Notes: generated by a model not told the origin, from the letters alone. Numbered from the stretch's first letter, positions 18,333 to 27,228 are shown. The stretch is 46,338 bases of DNA from Tannerella forsythia (GCF_003860135.1 NZ_RQYN01000019.1:1-46338), one strand, 5' to 3'. Translations and numbers: made by a program.

Positions 18333-18554
18333 ATGAACAATGAACATACATTCGTAACGATAGACAACGACGCCGATGAAGTCTTGTTGATCGACGTCAA
18401 TGAAACACCCGCGAGTGATTTCGTAATGGTGGATGAAGTGTTGGACGACACGGATTTCATCACGCTTTCCGACGATGTGGAAATCGCTTCTGAAGAAGAC
18501 ATTATCGACATTACTTCGGGCATGGATGACGCAGACGTTTCAATCATTTTATGA
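18333..18554 (+). CDS. 73-residue highly acidic protein, possible FHA ligand
   Basis: 73 residues with 16 Asp and 7 Glu and no Lys or Arg, so the predicted pI is very low. There is no signal peptide, membrane segment or Cys. It is rich in Thr/Ser beside acidic residues, including T44-L-S-D47 (the pTxxD pattern favoured by many FHA domains), T40-D-F-I43 and T61-S-G. It has its own promoter element 30 nt upstream, and its stop overlaps the ATG of the zinc-ribbon/FHA gene (ATGA). The reading frame and context support a real gene. By analogy with phospho-ligands of FHA modules such as GarA's N-terminal Thr motif, it could be a kinase substrate and adaptor; this is inference. No family recognised. 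Confidence 0.78.
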   Translation: MNNEHTFVTIDNDADEVLLIDVNETPASDFVMVDEVLDDTDFITLSDDVEIASEEDIIDITSGMDDADVSIIL

Positions 18555-19057
18555 TTCCGGTAAAATGCCCGCATTGTAAAGTCGGTTTAAAAGTTGATGA
18601 AACAAAAATTCCCGAAGGAATAGCTTCATTTAAATGCCCGAAATGCCGGCATGATGTTCCGGTTTCTTATTTAAAAAACGAACAGCCGACCGATTCCGAA
18701 ACTGTTTTAATCCGGCCGATCCGAAAAGGATGCGGCCGGTTAATTGTGGTCGCCAATCCGGATACTCCGGAGCAAACATTTCCTTTGCGTGAAGGAATCT
18801 TTATCGTAGGACGCAAAGCGTCTGTGTCGGAAGCGACGATCCGTATCGAAACCGGCGATAAAGAAATGAGCCGCAATCACATGCGGATAGAAATAAAGAA
18901 AGACAATCGGGGAAACTACATCCACATGCTCTCGGATTACCAGAGCAAGAATCATACGCAATATAACGGCAGATCTTTAGATAAAGGCGAAGTGGTAGTG
19001 CTGAAAAATAACGACGAAATCAAAATCGGACACACTCACGTTCGCTTTAAGGAGTAA
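18551..19057 (+). CDS. Zinc-ribbon plus FHA-domain protein
   Basis: 168 residues. The N-terminal zinc ribbon has C6-x2-C9 and C29-x2-C32 (VKCPHCKVGL and FKCPKCRHDV), of the kind seen at the N-terminus of many regulatory proteins. A linker (about 40-62) leads to an FHA domain: GIFIVGRKASVSEATIRI, then MSRNHMRIEI and NHTQYNGRSLDKGE. It is soluble, with no membrane segment. It starts inside the stop of the acidic peptide gene and is followed 17 nt later by the PP2C phosphatase gene, so all three should be co-expressed. Predicted role: phosphothreonine reader; the partner is unknown but may be the acidic peptide or the kinase itself. Confidence 0.9.
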   Translation: MIPVKCPHCKVGLKVDETKIPEGIASFKCPKCRHDVPVSYLKNEQPTDSETVLIRPIRKGCGRLIVVANPDTPEQTFPLREGIFIVGRKASVSEATIRIETGDKEMSRNHMRIEIKKDNRGNYIHMLSDYQSKNHTQYNGRSLDKGEVVVLKNNDEIKIGHTHVRFKE

Positions 19058-19074
19058 CTTATTGTTTTAGTGCC

Positions 19075-19848
19075 ATGAATATAACACTCGGAATGCCATA
19101 CGCTATCTGTGAAAGAGGAAAAAGACCGAACAACGAAGATGCGATCTTTCCCTCCTCCTCTCAAACGATAGAGCGCTCACAGAGACTCTTTGTCGTATGC
19201 GATGGTGTTGGCGGTGCGGAAAAAGGCGAGATCGCCAGTTCGCTGGCATGTGAATCTTTTCAGATTTTCTTTTCCACTTTTATGGAAGAAGATGCCACCG
19301 ACGATCTGATTCGCAAAGCTGTCCGATATACCGAAGTACGTTTTGACGAATACATCTCGACGCATCCCGAAGCAGAAGGAATGGCCACTACACTCACGAT
19401 GCTCTACTTTGGAAACAAGGGGGTTACGGCCGCACATATCGGTGACAGTCGGATTTATCAGTTCCGAGACGGAAAGCCGATCTTTCGGACGGAAGACCAT
19501 TCGCTGGTTAATTTTTGGGTAAAGACAGGGAAAATCAATCAAGAAGAAGCCTTGCATCATCCTCAAAAGAACATCATCACTCGGGCAATCACAGGCTCAG
19601 CCAATCCGACCGAAGCAGACATTGCCTTCCTGACGGATATTCAACCCAACGATTGCTTTCTCATGTGTACGGACGGAGTAACCGACTGCTTGTCGGACAA
19701 GGTACTATCCTCCCTTTTCACCAGACCTTACATGTCTGAAAAAATAAAAGATACCCTTGTGGAAACGTGCTATGAAAAAGCCCACGATAATTACTCTTTC
19801 TATCTTTTGCCTGTCTTAAAAGTGCAAAATTCATCGAGTTACAACTAA
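19075..19848 (+). CDS. PP2C-family Ser/Thr protein phosphatase
   Basis: 257 residues, the size of compact bacterial PP2C (Stp/PrpC type) enzymes. Metal-binding and catalytic motifs are in order: RPNNED (D22), VVCDGVGG (D43), GMATTLTML, AAHIGDSRIY, and MCTDGVTDCL (D200). It is cytoplasmic with no signal or membrane segment. It hydrolyses phosphoserine/phosphothreonine with Mn/Mg and should oppose the kinase encoded next. It is third in the acidic peptide-FHA-PP2C unit. The kinase gene begins 73 nt downstream behind its own promoter-like element. Confidence 0.95.
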   Translation: MNITLGMPYAICERGKRPNNEDAIFPSSSQTIERSQRLFVVCDGVGGAEKGEIASSLACESFQIFFSTFMEEDATDDLIRKAVRYTEVRFDEYISTHPEAEGMATTLTMLYFGNKGVTAAHIGDSRIYQFRDGKPIFRTEDHSLVNFWVKTGKINQEEALHHPQKNIITRAITGSANPTEADIAFLTDIQPNDCFLMCTDGVTDCLSDKVLSSLFTRPYMSEKIKDTLVETCYEKAHDNYSFYLLPVLKVQNSSSYN

Positions 19849-19885
19849 TTTACTCTACCTTTTTTATTCTTTCGTTAAAAAAATG

Positions 19886-19893
19886 TATCTTTG
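19886..19893 (+). promoter_or_regulatory. -7 element of the kinase unit
   Basis: TATCTTTG, 28 nt upstream of the kinase ATG. Confidence 0.6.
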
Positions 19894-19921
19894 TTGCGAA
19901 ATCTGATTACTGTAAGTAATT

Positions 19922-21793
19922 ATGAATTTGCCGGACGGATATTGTTTGCAAAATGGCAAGTATTGTCTAACGAGAGTCATCGGCCAGGGAGGATTCGGAA
20001 TCACCTATTTGGGCGAGTGGAACACTGAGGTCAAAGGTGAACTCGGAGCAGTAGAAACGACCGTGCCCATTTGCATTAAAGAATACTTCTTTAAAGACTA
20101 TTGCTTTAGAGATGAGACAACATTCGAAGTCAAAGTGCACTCCGGAACCGGCAAAATCCTTTTTGATAAGTTCAAAGAGCGACAAATCGAAGAAGCCAAA
20201 ATTCTTTCCGAAGTACATCATCCGTATATCGTCAATGTGTTGGAAGTGTTCGAAGAGAACAACACAGCCTACATCGCGATGGAACATATATCGGGTTGTT
20301 CATTGAAATCCATGTTGAGCGAGCAGACGGTATTGCCGGAATCGAAAGTGCTCAGGTACGTCGCACAGATCGGGAAGGCGCTGGAGTTTGTACATCAGAA
20401 AAACATTCTGCATCTCGATATCAAGCCCAACAATATTTTAATCGACAAGAATGATAATGCCCGATTGATCGATTTTGGTGTCAGTAAGCGCTACGATCTC
20501 GAAGAACAGGAGGCATGCACAACGACGCTTACACTATCAAAAGGATTTGCATCGATTGAACAGTACGACGATGAGGGTACGGTAAATTTCTCTCCTTGTC
20601 CCGATGTTTATTCGTTGGGGGCAACCATGTATAATCTACTGACCGGCGTAATCCCGGTCGAATCGATTTTAAGAGCCACAAAGCCTTTGGTTCACCCGTC
20701 AGAACTGAATAAACGAATCTCTCCGAAAACGGAAGCTGTCGTGCTGAAAGCGATGCAGGTCAATCCGAAAGATCGCTATCAGTCGATAAAAGAAATGATG
20801 GATGCTTTGGATATCCCACCATCGATCGAAAGCAAAGAAAACATAAGCTTTCCGAAAAAAAAGGAGCACGAAGCGAAACAATCTGTCGATGAGAATGAAA
20901 GCACACAGTTGATCACAACTTCTCGCAAGTCTGGATCAGTTGACAATGAGGAAACTCTATTTATACCTCTGCAAACGAAGCAATCCAAACAACGGCGTAC
21001 AAAAAGTAAACGACGGATTTTATTGCCCTTGTTAATCTTTGCGTTCGCAGGTGTAGGTTGGGCTGTGTCATACCTGTTCAGTTGGAGCGATAAAAGCACA
21101 ACATTTATCAACAACAAGTTAGTCGCTGACGCCTCGATACAACAAGGCGAACCGATCATTCCGGTCGATCTCCAACCTCAGACGGAGACTCCCTTAACCG
21201 AACCATCTCCTTCCGAAGTGACGAATGAAATCCATAAAGAGGAGCGAACGGAGAAAAAAGAAGGAAACGAAACCGCTCCGGCAAAGAAAGAAGAGAAATC
21301 GGAGAAAACGACGACAAGCAAAGAATCGGATAAGAAAGCCTCTGAAGAAGCGTCGAAAGCCAAAAAGGCGGAAGAAGAGACCGAACGAATGAACGCAAAT
21401 TATGCGGCATTGTTGGCGTCCGGAAAAACAAAAATGGATCAAGGTCAATACATTGAGGCAAAAGCAGACTTTACAAAAGCCAAAGAAATAAAGGTTACCG
21501 AAGACGTTGTTCGTTTATCGTTAGCTTGTGAGGAGAAAATAGAAGAAAAAAATATTGCGGCTCGGATTGCATTGTATGAATCGGGAATGACTTTTGGCAA
21601 CTACACGATCGTCCGGAAGAAACAAAACGGACGTTATGGGGCAATTGACGCCAAAGGAATCGAACGTATCCAATGTGTTTACTTGAGCGTGGGACGGTCT
21701 GAGAGCGGACGGGCTTTTGAGCGCGAAGACCATCTGTACGATATTTATAACTCAAACGGAGTATTAGTCGGGAGAGGACTTACGACCTACTAA
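19922..21793 (+). CDS. Transmembrane eukaryotic-like Ser/Thr kinase
   Basis: 623 residues. The kinase domain (about 10-295) has glycine loop GQGGFGITYLGE (21-32), catalytic Lys K53 in ICIKEYF, and catalytic loop HLDIKPNN (164-171, D166). HLD replaces the usual HRD, so it is a non-RD kinase. DFG is at 184-186, and an activation segment contains TTTLTLSKGFASIEQY. A Lys/Ser-rich juxtamembrane stretch precedes one TM segment (about 366-387). The extracytoplasmic part begins with a Lys/Glu-rich, probably coiled region (about 430-490), then a short TPR-like helical pair. It ends in a WG-repeat-like segment NYTIVRKKQNGRYGAIDAKG. The periplasmic part may sense an envelope signal. It is 16 nt upstream of an outer-membrane protein gene. 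Confidence 0.94.
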   Translation: MNLPDGYCLQNGKYCLTRVIGQGGFGITYLGEWNTEVKGELGAVETTVPICIKEYFFKDYCFRDETTFEVKVHSGTGKILFDKFKERQIEEAKILSEVHHPYIVNVLEVFEENNTAYIAMEHISGCSLKSMLSEQTVLPESKVLRYVAQIGKALEFVHQKNILHLDIKPNNILIDKNDNARLIDFGVSKRYDLEEQEACTTTLTLSKGFASIEQYDDEGTVNFSPCPDVYSLGATMYNLLTGVIPVESILRATKPLVHPSELNKRISPKTEAVVLKAMQVNPKDRYQSIKEMMDALDIPPSIESKENISFPKKKEHEAKQSVDENESTQLITTSRKSGSVDNEETLFIPLQTKQSKQRRTKSKRRILLPLLIFAFAGVGWAVSYLFSWSDKSTTFINNKLVADASIQQGEPIIPVDLQPQTETPLTEPSPSEVTNEIHKEERTEKKEGNETAPAKKEEKSEKTTTSKESDKKASEEASKAKKAEEETERMNANYAALLASGKTKMDQGQYIEAKADFTKAKEIKVTEDVVRLSLACEEKIEEKNIAARIALYESGMTFGNYTIVRKKQNGRYGAIDAKGIERIQCVYLSVGRSESGRAFEREDHLYDIYNSNGVLVGRGLTTY

Positions 21794-21809
21794 ATAATAA
21801 AGAAGATAG

Positions 21810-22748
21810 ATGAAAATATGGATGTGGATTATATTCGGATGTTTATTGCTTCCCTCCTACGCCGGAGCACAGCGACAGGCCGAATATAACCGTAGAGGAG
21901 ACGAAGCGATGAAACGCAACGATTATCGGGACGCGAAAATGTGGTACGAAGAAGGCGTTTCATATTGTGACCAGTACAGTATCCATCAACTGACCGAAAT
22001 ATGGCTGAAAGATGAGACGATGCATGTCTCGATGCGTACGGTGATGAGCAAATGCTTGAACTGCTTGAATGAATATGCAACGGAACGAGACACATCGGCC
22101 ATTCAGAAGTTAATCCTCTATTACACCCAAGGAATCGGGACCACTGAAAACCGGACGACTGCCGGCTATTGGCGCAAACAGCTCGAAGATATACGCCGTT
22201 CAAACGCGCTTCCCCCTACCCTTCCGAAGAAACCCAAAGAACCTATGCGTTTCTTTGCCGGATATGATTTTTCTTTGTTGGCTCCATACGGTATTCGGGT
22301 CGGTGGAATAAATAATCTGATCGGCTGGTATGTAAAACTGCATTCCAACCTTTCTTTTCAAGCACACAACGAAGAATGTCGTGTCGATGGAAATCGATTC
22401 GTGATCGAGAACATGCAGCAATATTACGGTCCGACAGGACGAACGAAAGCAAATGTGATGATGGGATCGGCCGGTATTATGCTAAAGACCGTAGAGAATT
22501 TATACACGTCTTTGGGAGCAGGGTATTGGCAACGAAACGTATTGCGTGAATACGAAATCGTAAACGATGAAGGCATCAGGCAGTCTACCGGATGGGCAAA
22601 AGATCGCGACGCCTCGAAAAAAGGTCTTAAAATAGATTTGGATGCCACCTATTTCTTAAAAAACAAGCGCTTCTATGTTTCGGGCGGATGCAGTGCTTTT
22701 AACTTCAAGTACTTCTATCCGAATGCGGGAGTCGGCATGGTTTTCTAA
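21810..22748 (+). CDS. Exported protein with TPR-like region and outer-membrane barrel
   Basis: 312 residues. A signal peptide ends near YAGAQ (residue 21). Residues about 22-125 look TPR-like (RRGDEAMKRNDYRDAKMWYE). From about 145 to the end, amphipathic beta strands such as FFAGYDFSLLAPYGIRVGG, VMMGSAGIMLKT and LYTSLGAGYW end with Phe (GVGMVF), typical of small outer-membrane beta barrels of Bacteroidetes. It lies 16 nt after the kinase gene and 16 nt before the kelch lipoprotein gene, so it belongs to the kinase operon. It could be a surface output of the pathway. Family not recognised by name. Confidence 0.85.
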   Translation: MKIWMWIIFGCLLLPSYAGAQRQAEYNRRGDEAMKRNDYRDAKMWYEEGVSYCDQYSIHQLTEIWLKDETMHVSMRTVMSKCLNCLNEYATERDTSAIQKLILYYTQGIGTTENRTTAGYWRKQLEDIRRSNALPPTLPKKPKEPMRFFAGYDFSLLAPYGIRVGGINNLIGWYVKLHSNLSFQAHNEECRVDGNRFVIENMQQYYGPTGRTKANVMMGSAGIMLKTVENLYTSLGAGYWQRNVLREYEIVNDEGIRQSTGWAKDRDASKKGLKIDLDATYFLKNKRFYVSGGCSAFNFKYFYPNAGVGMVF

Positions 22749-22764
22749 AAAAAATGAACAAACA

Positions 22765-24918
22765 ATGAGACAAGCTAAATACTACATCTTTCTGATCGTT
22801 CTTTCTTGCGGATTTATTTACGGATGTATCGACGATCCGAAGGTAGAACCGGGGATACAAAACGCAAAAATACCCCAATTGGGAACAACTGTAAAAATAG
22901 AACGCACAGCTTCCTCCATCACATTGACCGCCTCGGTCGAGAAAGCCAACGGCGCGGCGGTGGAAGAGCGCGGATTATGCTGGTCGAAAAAAAACAATCC
23001 TACCGTTCGCCCCGACAGTGCTCAAGCTTTCGGGAAAGGACTGGGTGAATTTAACGGCACGATCGAAAATTTATCCAGCAATACAACATATTATATCCGG
23101 CCTTATGCCAAAAACCTGAAAGGGATCGCCTATGGGGAAGAAAGTAAGGTCTCGACTAATACGGGATTAGGATCGGTTCGTACGTTTGTGATCATAGACA
23201 GTGTGCGTGCTAGAACGGCACTATCCGGAGGAAAAATAGAACTGCACGGCGAAGGGGCTGTTCTTGCTCGTGGAGTGTATTATTCGACATCGTCATTGAT
23301 GCTTCCGAAAGATTCGGTGCTAAGTACGATGGATACCGATTCGTTCATCTGCCGGATCAGCGGTCTGAGAACATCTACGAAATATTACGTTCAGGCATTT
23401 GTAAAAAACCGATTTGGCTATTATGTCATGTCCGGACCTCTTCGAACATTCCTGACAGGAGACGGTTTACCGACGGTTTCACCTGTCACCATTATAAAAA
23501 GAGGCTATACGACAGCTGCCTTCTCTGCTACCGTGATGAAGGAAGGGGATGCTCCCGTTATTCAGCGCGGTTTCTGCTGGAGCACGAAGAAAAATCCGAC
23601 CCTTGAAAATGCGTCGTACGATGACAAATGCGGTGTGGGGGCCGGCACTTTCAAGGTAGAATGCGAAAATCTGATCTCGCGACAAAAATATTACGTGCGA
23701 GCTTTTGCCCGGAATAAAGATTTCGGTATTTCATACAGTGAACAAGATTCGTTCATTACGAAGAGTAATATCCCCACTGTCACTACGGCAGAGTTAAAAA
23801 ACATCGAGAAAGGAGCGGTTACAGTTGGCGGAAAGATCGAAGAAGCGGGACAAAGTGCCGTGAAAGCGTGTGGAATCTGCTGGTCTGCGACCGTCGCGAA
23901 TCCTACCCTGACGAATGCCGAAGTATTAGAGATTGAGCCGAATGCCGAAGGCATTTTCAGCAGTCAAATTACCGGCCTGAAAGGAGGAGTAACGTATTAT
24001 TTCCGAGCTTATGCAACGAATAATGAAGGAACCTCATACGGAGAGATCAAAGTCAGAACGATGTCCAAAGTATTCAAGGGAAATTTAAAAACGTTTCAAG
24101 GTGCTCCTCGTATTCAGAATTCTCCGGCTTACTTCTCCATCCGAGATTGGGGATATATTCTCGGTGGAGATATTGGCCCTCAATATACGGCTGAACTTCA
24201 TTACTATAATGCCACTACGGACGAATGGAGAGCGATGCTGTCACATCCGGAAGGCCCGGTCAAATGGCAGACGGCTGTCGTGCACGACAGATCGGCCTTT
24301 ATTTTCGGGGGAATGGCTGCCGATCGTAAAGCAAGAAACGATTTTTATCAATATAACTCGTGGAGTAATACCTGGTATGACAGATCGACGACCATAAGAC
24401 CGGATTCCTCTTATCTCTCGGTCGGCTTTGCTTTGAACGACAGCATCTGTTACGTAGGCGGTCGCAAAGACACAGTCAAAAACGAGGTATGGATGTACGA
24501 GGTCTCGGCCAATACGTGGAAACGGCAGCCCGATTTCCCCGTCCAACAATACGGAGGCATCGCCGTAACGATAGGGAATACAGCTTATGTCGGACTCGGT
24601 AAAAACGGAAGCGGTGTCTTCAATAAAGGATTGTGGAAAACAACGAATGCCGCTTTATGGACACGAGAAACAACTTGTACGATCTCGACCGAGGGTGTTT
24701 TGGCCGGTGTGGCACATAATAATCGAATCTATATGATTGATGAAGCATACTATATCATCGAATATAATCCGTCTACGATGCTCTGGACAAAGAAATCGCA
24801 ACTACCTCCCCAAGCAAGAGGCATTCATTGTATGTTTGTCATGAACGACCTGATCTACATCGGTCTTTCTCCGACGTCTACGACCATGATTTCTTATGAT
24901 CCGACATGGGATAATTAA
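22765..24918 (+). CDS. Lipoprotein with beta-sandwich repeats and kelch-like domain
   Basis: 717 residues from the ATG at 22765, which gives a lipoprotein signal with lipobox IYGC; the open frame extends upstream into the preceding gene. Residues about 35-450 hold four or five Fn3-like repeats with recurring motifs ERGLCWSKKNNPTV, QRGFCWSTKKNPTLENA and ACGICWSATVANPTL, each ending in YYxRAxAxN. The C-terminal third is kelch-like: GYILGGDIGPQYTAEL, SAFIFGGMAADRKA, ICYVGGRKDTVKNEVWMYE. Such proteins in Bacteroidetes are surface adhesin or glycan-binding lipoproteins. It is the last gene of the kinase operon; a weak GTTTAAAC hairpin with a T run at about 24946-24960 may end transcription. Confidence 0.9.
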   Translation: MRQAKYYIFLIVLSCGFIYGCIDDPKVEPGIQNAKIPQLGTTVKIERTASSITLTASVEKANGAAVEERGLCWSKKNNPTVRPDSAQAFGKGLGEFNGTIENLSSNTTYYIRPYAKNLKGIAYGEESKVSTNTGLGSVRTFVIIDSVRARTALSGGKIELHGEGAVLARGVYYSTSSLMLPKDSVLSTMDTDSFICRISGLRTSTKYYVQAFVKNRFGYYVMSGPLRTFLTGDGLPTVSPVTIIKRGYTTAAFSATVMKEGDAPVIQRGFCWSTKKNPTLENASYDDKCGVGAGTFKVECENLISRQKYYVRAFARNKDFGISYSEQDSFITKSNIPTVTTAELKNIEKGAVTVGGKIEEAGQSAVKACGICWSATVANPTLTNAEVLEIEPNAEGIFSSQITGLKGGVTYYFRAYATNNEGTSYGEIKVRTMSKVFKGNLKTFQGAPRIQNSPAYFSIRDWGYILGGDIGPQYTAELHYYNATTDEWRAMLSHPEGPVKWQTAVVHDRSAFIFGGMAADRKARNDFYQYNSWSNTWYDRSTTIRPDSSYLSVGFALNDSICYVGGRKDTVKNEVWMYEVSANTWKRQPDFPVQQYGGIAVTIGNTAYVGLGKNGSGVFNKGLWKTTNAALWTRETTCTISTEGVLAGVAHNNRIYMIDEAYYIIEYNPSTMLWTKKSQLPPQARGIHCMFVMNDLIYIGLSPTSTTMISYDPTWDN

Positions 24919-24998
24919 AGGCAGAAGCAAGGCTTAGCATGCGGTTTAAACTGTTTTTTTATATAAGTTCGCACACTTTTCATTCGATAATTTGAACG

Positions 24999-26306
24999 AT
25001 GAAGTCACAACTACTGATTGGTGCAACCAGTTCGGGATGCGGCAAAACAACGTTTACCGCCGGATTGCTTCGCTCGATAAAACGACGGGGGATGAGCGTT
25101 CAGCCGTTTAAATGCGGCCCCGATTACATTGATCCGCATTATCATAAGTTGGCGGCGGGCTGTGAGTCCGTGAATCTCGACAGTTGGCTGTCGTCGCCCG
25201 CGCATGTGCAATATCTTTATGACCGTTATGCTGCGACCGCCGAAGTCTGCGTGACCGAAGGGGTCATGGGACTGTTCGACGGATACGCGAAAATGCGCGG
25301 AAGCAGCGCCGAGATCGCCCGGTTGCTCGATATTCCCGTCGTACTGATTATCAATGCCCGCTCCGTAGCCTACTCCGTAGCTCCTGTCATCTACGGATTC
25401 AAGCATTTCAACCCGGACATACGTATCGCCGGGGTCGTATTTAACCGTACGGCCTCCACTACGCATGCCTCGTATCTGAAAGAAGCCTGCGCGGACGTAG
25501 GAGTCGAATGTTTCGGCTGCCTGCCGAAGATCAACGACCTCGAAATACCGTCCCGTCATTTGGGACTTACGATAGATGCCTCCTTTCAGTTCGAACAACT
25601 GATCGAAAAAACGGCGGATGCCATCACGGCGAATATTGATATCGATCGCTTGCTGGAAGCCTGCCAACAAGCGGTACTGCCCGGAGTTTCCATCACTCCA
25701 CCGGCACGACTGCCCAACAGAGGATGGTCTATCGCCGTAGCACGCGACGAGGCGTTCACGTTTACTTATAAAGAGAACATCGCACGCCTTGAACAAATGG
25801 GCGAAGTCACGTATTTCAGTCCGATCAAAGATCCAAGACTGCCACCGGCCGATCTCGTTTATCTTTCCGGCGGATACCCCGAGTTCTACCTGAACGAACT
25901 GAGCGCCAACCGGTCGATGCTCGAAGGCATCCGTTCGTACGTTGAAAACGGAGGGAAGCTATTGGCCGAATGCGGCGGCATGATGTACCTGTGCCGCTCG
26001 GTGACGGGGATGGATGGGGTAAGCTACCCGTTAGCAGGTGTACTTCCGCAGGAGGCGACCTTGAGCAGCATGCGTCTGCATCTCGGCTATCGTCGCTTCG
26101 CGCTGAACGGAACGGAATGGAAAGGACACGAGTTTCATTATTCATCGATCGTCGGAGGAGATACGCCTCCCCTTTCGGTCGCTCAACAATATAATGTCAG
26201 AGACGAAATGGTCGACACACCCGTTTATCGTTACAAGAACGTGATCGCCGGTTACACCCATTTATATTGGGGTGAAAACGATATAATGAATTTGTGGGAA
26301 GCATAA
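24999..26306 (+). CDS. cbiA: Cobyrinate a,c-diamide synthase
   Basis: 435 residues, family length. An ATP-binding N-terminal domain has a P-loop (GATSSGCGKTT, 8-18) and CGPDYIDPHYH. The C-terminal class I glutamine amidotransferase domain has LSGGYPEFYLNEL and nucleophile C325 in LLAECGGMMYLC. The enzyme amidates the a and c side chains of cobyrinate, or hydrogenobyrinate, using glutamine and ATP during adenosylcobalamin synthesis. No other cobalamin gene is nearby, so it stands alone in this window and may be part of a scattered or salvage pathway. It is convergent with the DMT transporter gene (12-bp gap). Confidence 0.94.
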   Translation: MKSQLLIGATSSGCGKTTFTAGLLRSIKRRGMSVQPFKCGPDYIDPHYHKLAAGCESVNLDSWLSSPAHVQYLYDRYAATAEVCVTEGVMGLFDGYAKMRGSSAEIARLLDIPVVLIINARSVAYSVAPVIYGFKHFNPDIRIAGVVFNRTASTTHASYLKEACADVGVECFGCLPKINDLEIPSRHLGLTIDASFQFEQLIEKTADAITANIDIDRLLEACQQAVLPGVSITPPARLPNRGWSIAVARDEAFTFTYKENIARLEQMGEVTYFSPIKDPRLPPADLVYLSGGYPEFYLNELSANRSMLEGIRSYVENGGKLLAECGGMMYLCRSVTGMDGVSYPLAGVLPQEATLSSMRLHLGYRRFALNGTEWKGHEFHYSSIVGGDTPPLSVAQQYNVRDEMVDTPVYRYKNVIAGYTHLYWGENDIMNLWEA

Positions 26307-26318
26307 CCCGGCGATCTT

Positions 26319-27215
26319 TTAACGCGTCCCGAGATAGAGAAAGAACATACCGAGCAGTATCAGCAACAGATCGACGGTCTTACTTTTAAGATTCTTCTCG
26401 TGAAGCAACAGGGCGCCGGCGGCGAAAGTGACAAGTACGCTGCTTCTCCGAATCATCGAAACGATCGAGATCATCGAGTCGGGAAAACTTAGCGCGTAGA
26501 AATAGATCCAGTCGGCCATCGCCAGAAAGACGGAAATCAGCAGAATCCCCCATCGCCATTCGAACGGTGTGGTACGTTTGCGGGACGGATACCAGAGAAA
26601 CAGCAAAATAGGAGTCATCAGGGCGAACTGATACACATTGAACCAGACCTGAACCGTCATCACATCGAGCGACCGCATCAGGTATTTGTCGTACAAGCCG
26701 CTCATCGAACCGGCAACGACCGAGAGCACCGCGTAAAGAATCCATTTGTTATGCGTAAACCGTATGCCTTCCTTGCGCCCCGACGACGACAACATATAGA
26801 AAGACAGAATGGCCAGCAGCATCCCGATCCATTGGTAGAGATTCAGTCTTTCACCGAAAATGATCAATGCACCGAGCAGCGTCAGGACGGGCTGTGTGGC
26901 CTTCACAGGGCCGATGATGGTCAGCGGCAGATGCTTGACCGAGAAATATCCGGCCATCCACGAAGTAAGGACAATGACCGATTTCAAGAACACGAGGCCA
27001 TGCGTTTGCCACGAAACACGAGGCACGTAAAACATCGTTCCGTCGAGCATGTCCGACCCGTAAGAGACAAGTACGAAAGGCAAAAAAAGCAGGCTGGAAA
27101 TCATCGTATTCAGAAACAGCACAGGGATCACGGCGTTCCGACTGACGGCCATTTTCTTGCTTACATCGTAACATCCCAACAGGAATGCCGAAAGAAATGC
27201 CAAAGCTACCCACAT
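26319..27215 (-). CDS. EamA/DMT-family transporter
   Basis: 298 residues with about ten predicted transmembrane helices. They form two EamA-type halves, each of five helices, with conserved loops such as HLPLTIIGPVKATQPVLTLL and later SFPDSMISIVSMIRRSSVLV. EamA proteins export or import small metabolites, often amino acids, sugars or purines; the substrate cannot be read from sequence. It lies 13 nt downstream of truA on the same strand, so it is probably co-transcribed from the promoter at 28015-28022. Confidence 0.9.
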   Translation of the reverse strand: MWVALAFLSAFLLGCYDVSKKMAVSRNAVIPVLFLNTMISSLLFLPFVLVSYGSDMLDGTMFYVPRVSWQTHGLVFLKSVIVLTSWMAGYFSVKHLPLTIIGPVKATQPVLTLLGALIIFGERLNLYQWIGMLLAILSFYMLSSSGRKEGIRFTHNKWILYAVLSVVAGSMSGLYDKYLMRSLDVMTVQVWFNVYQFALMTPILLFLWYPSRKRTTPFEWRWGILLISVFLAMADWIYFYALSFPDSMISIVSMIRRSSVLVTFAAGALLLHEKNLKSKTVDLLLILLGMFFLYLGTR

Positions 27216-27228
27216 CGTTACTCAACGG

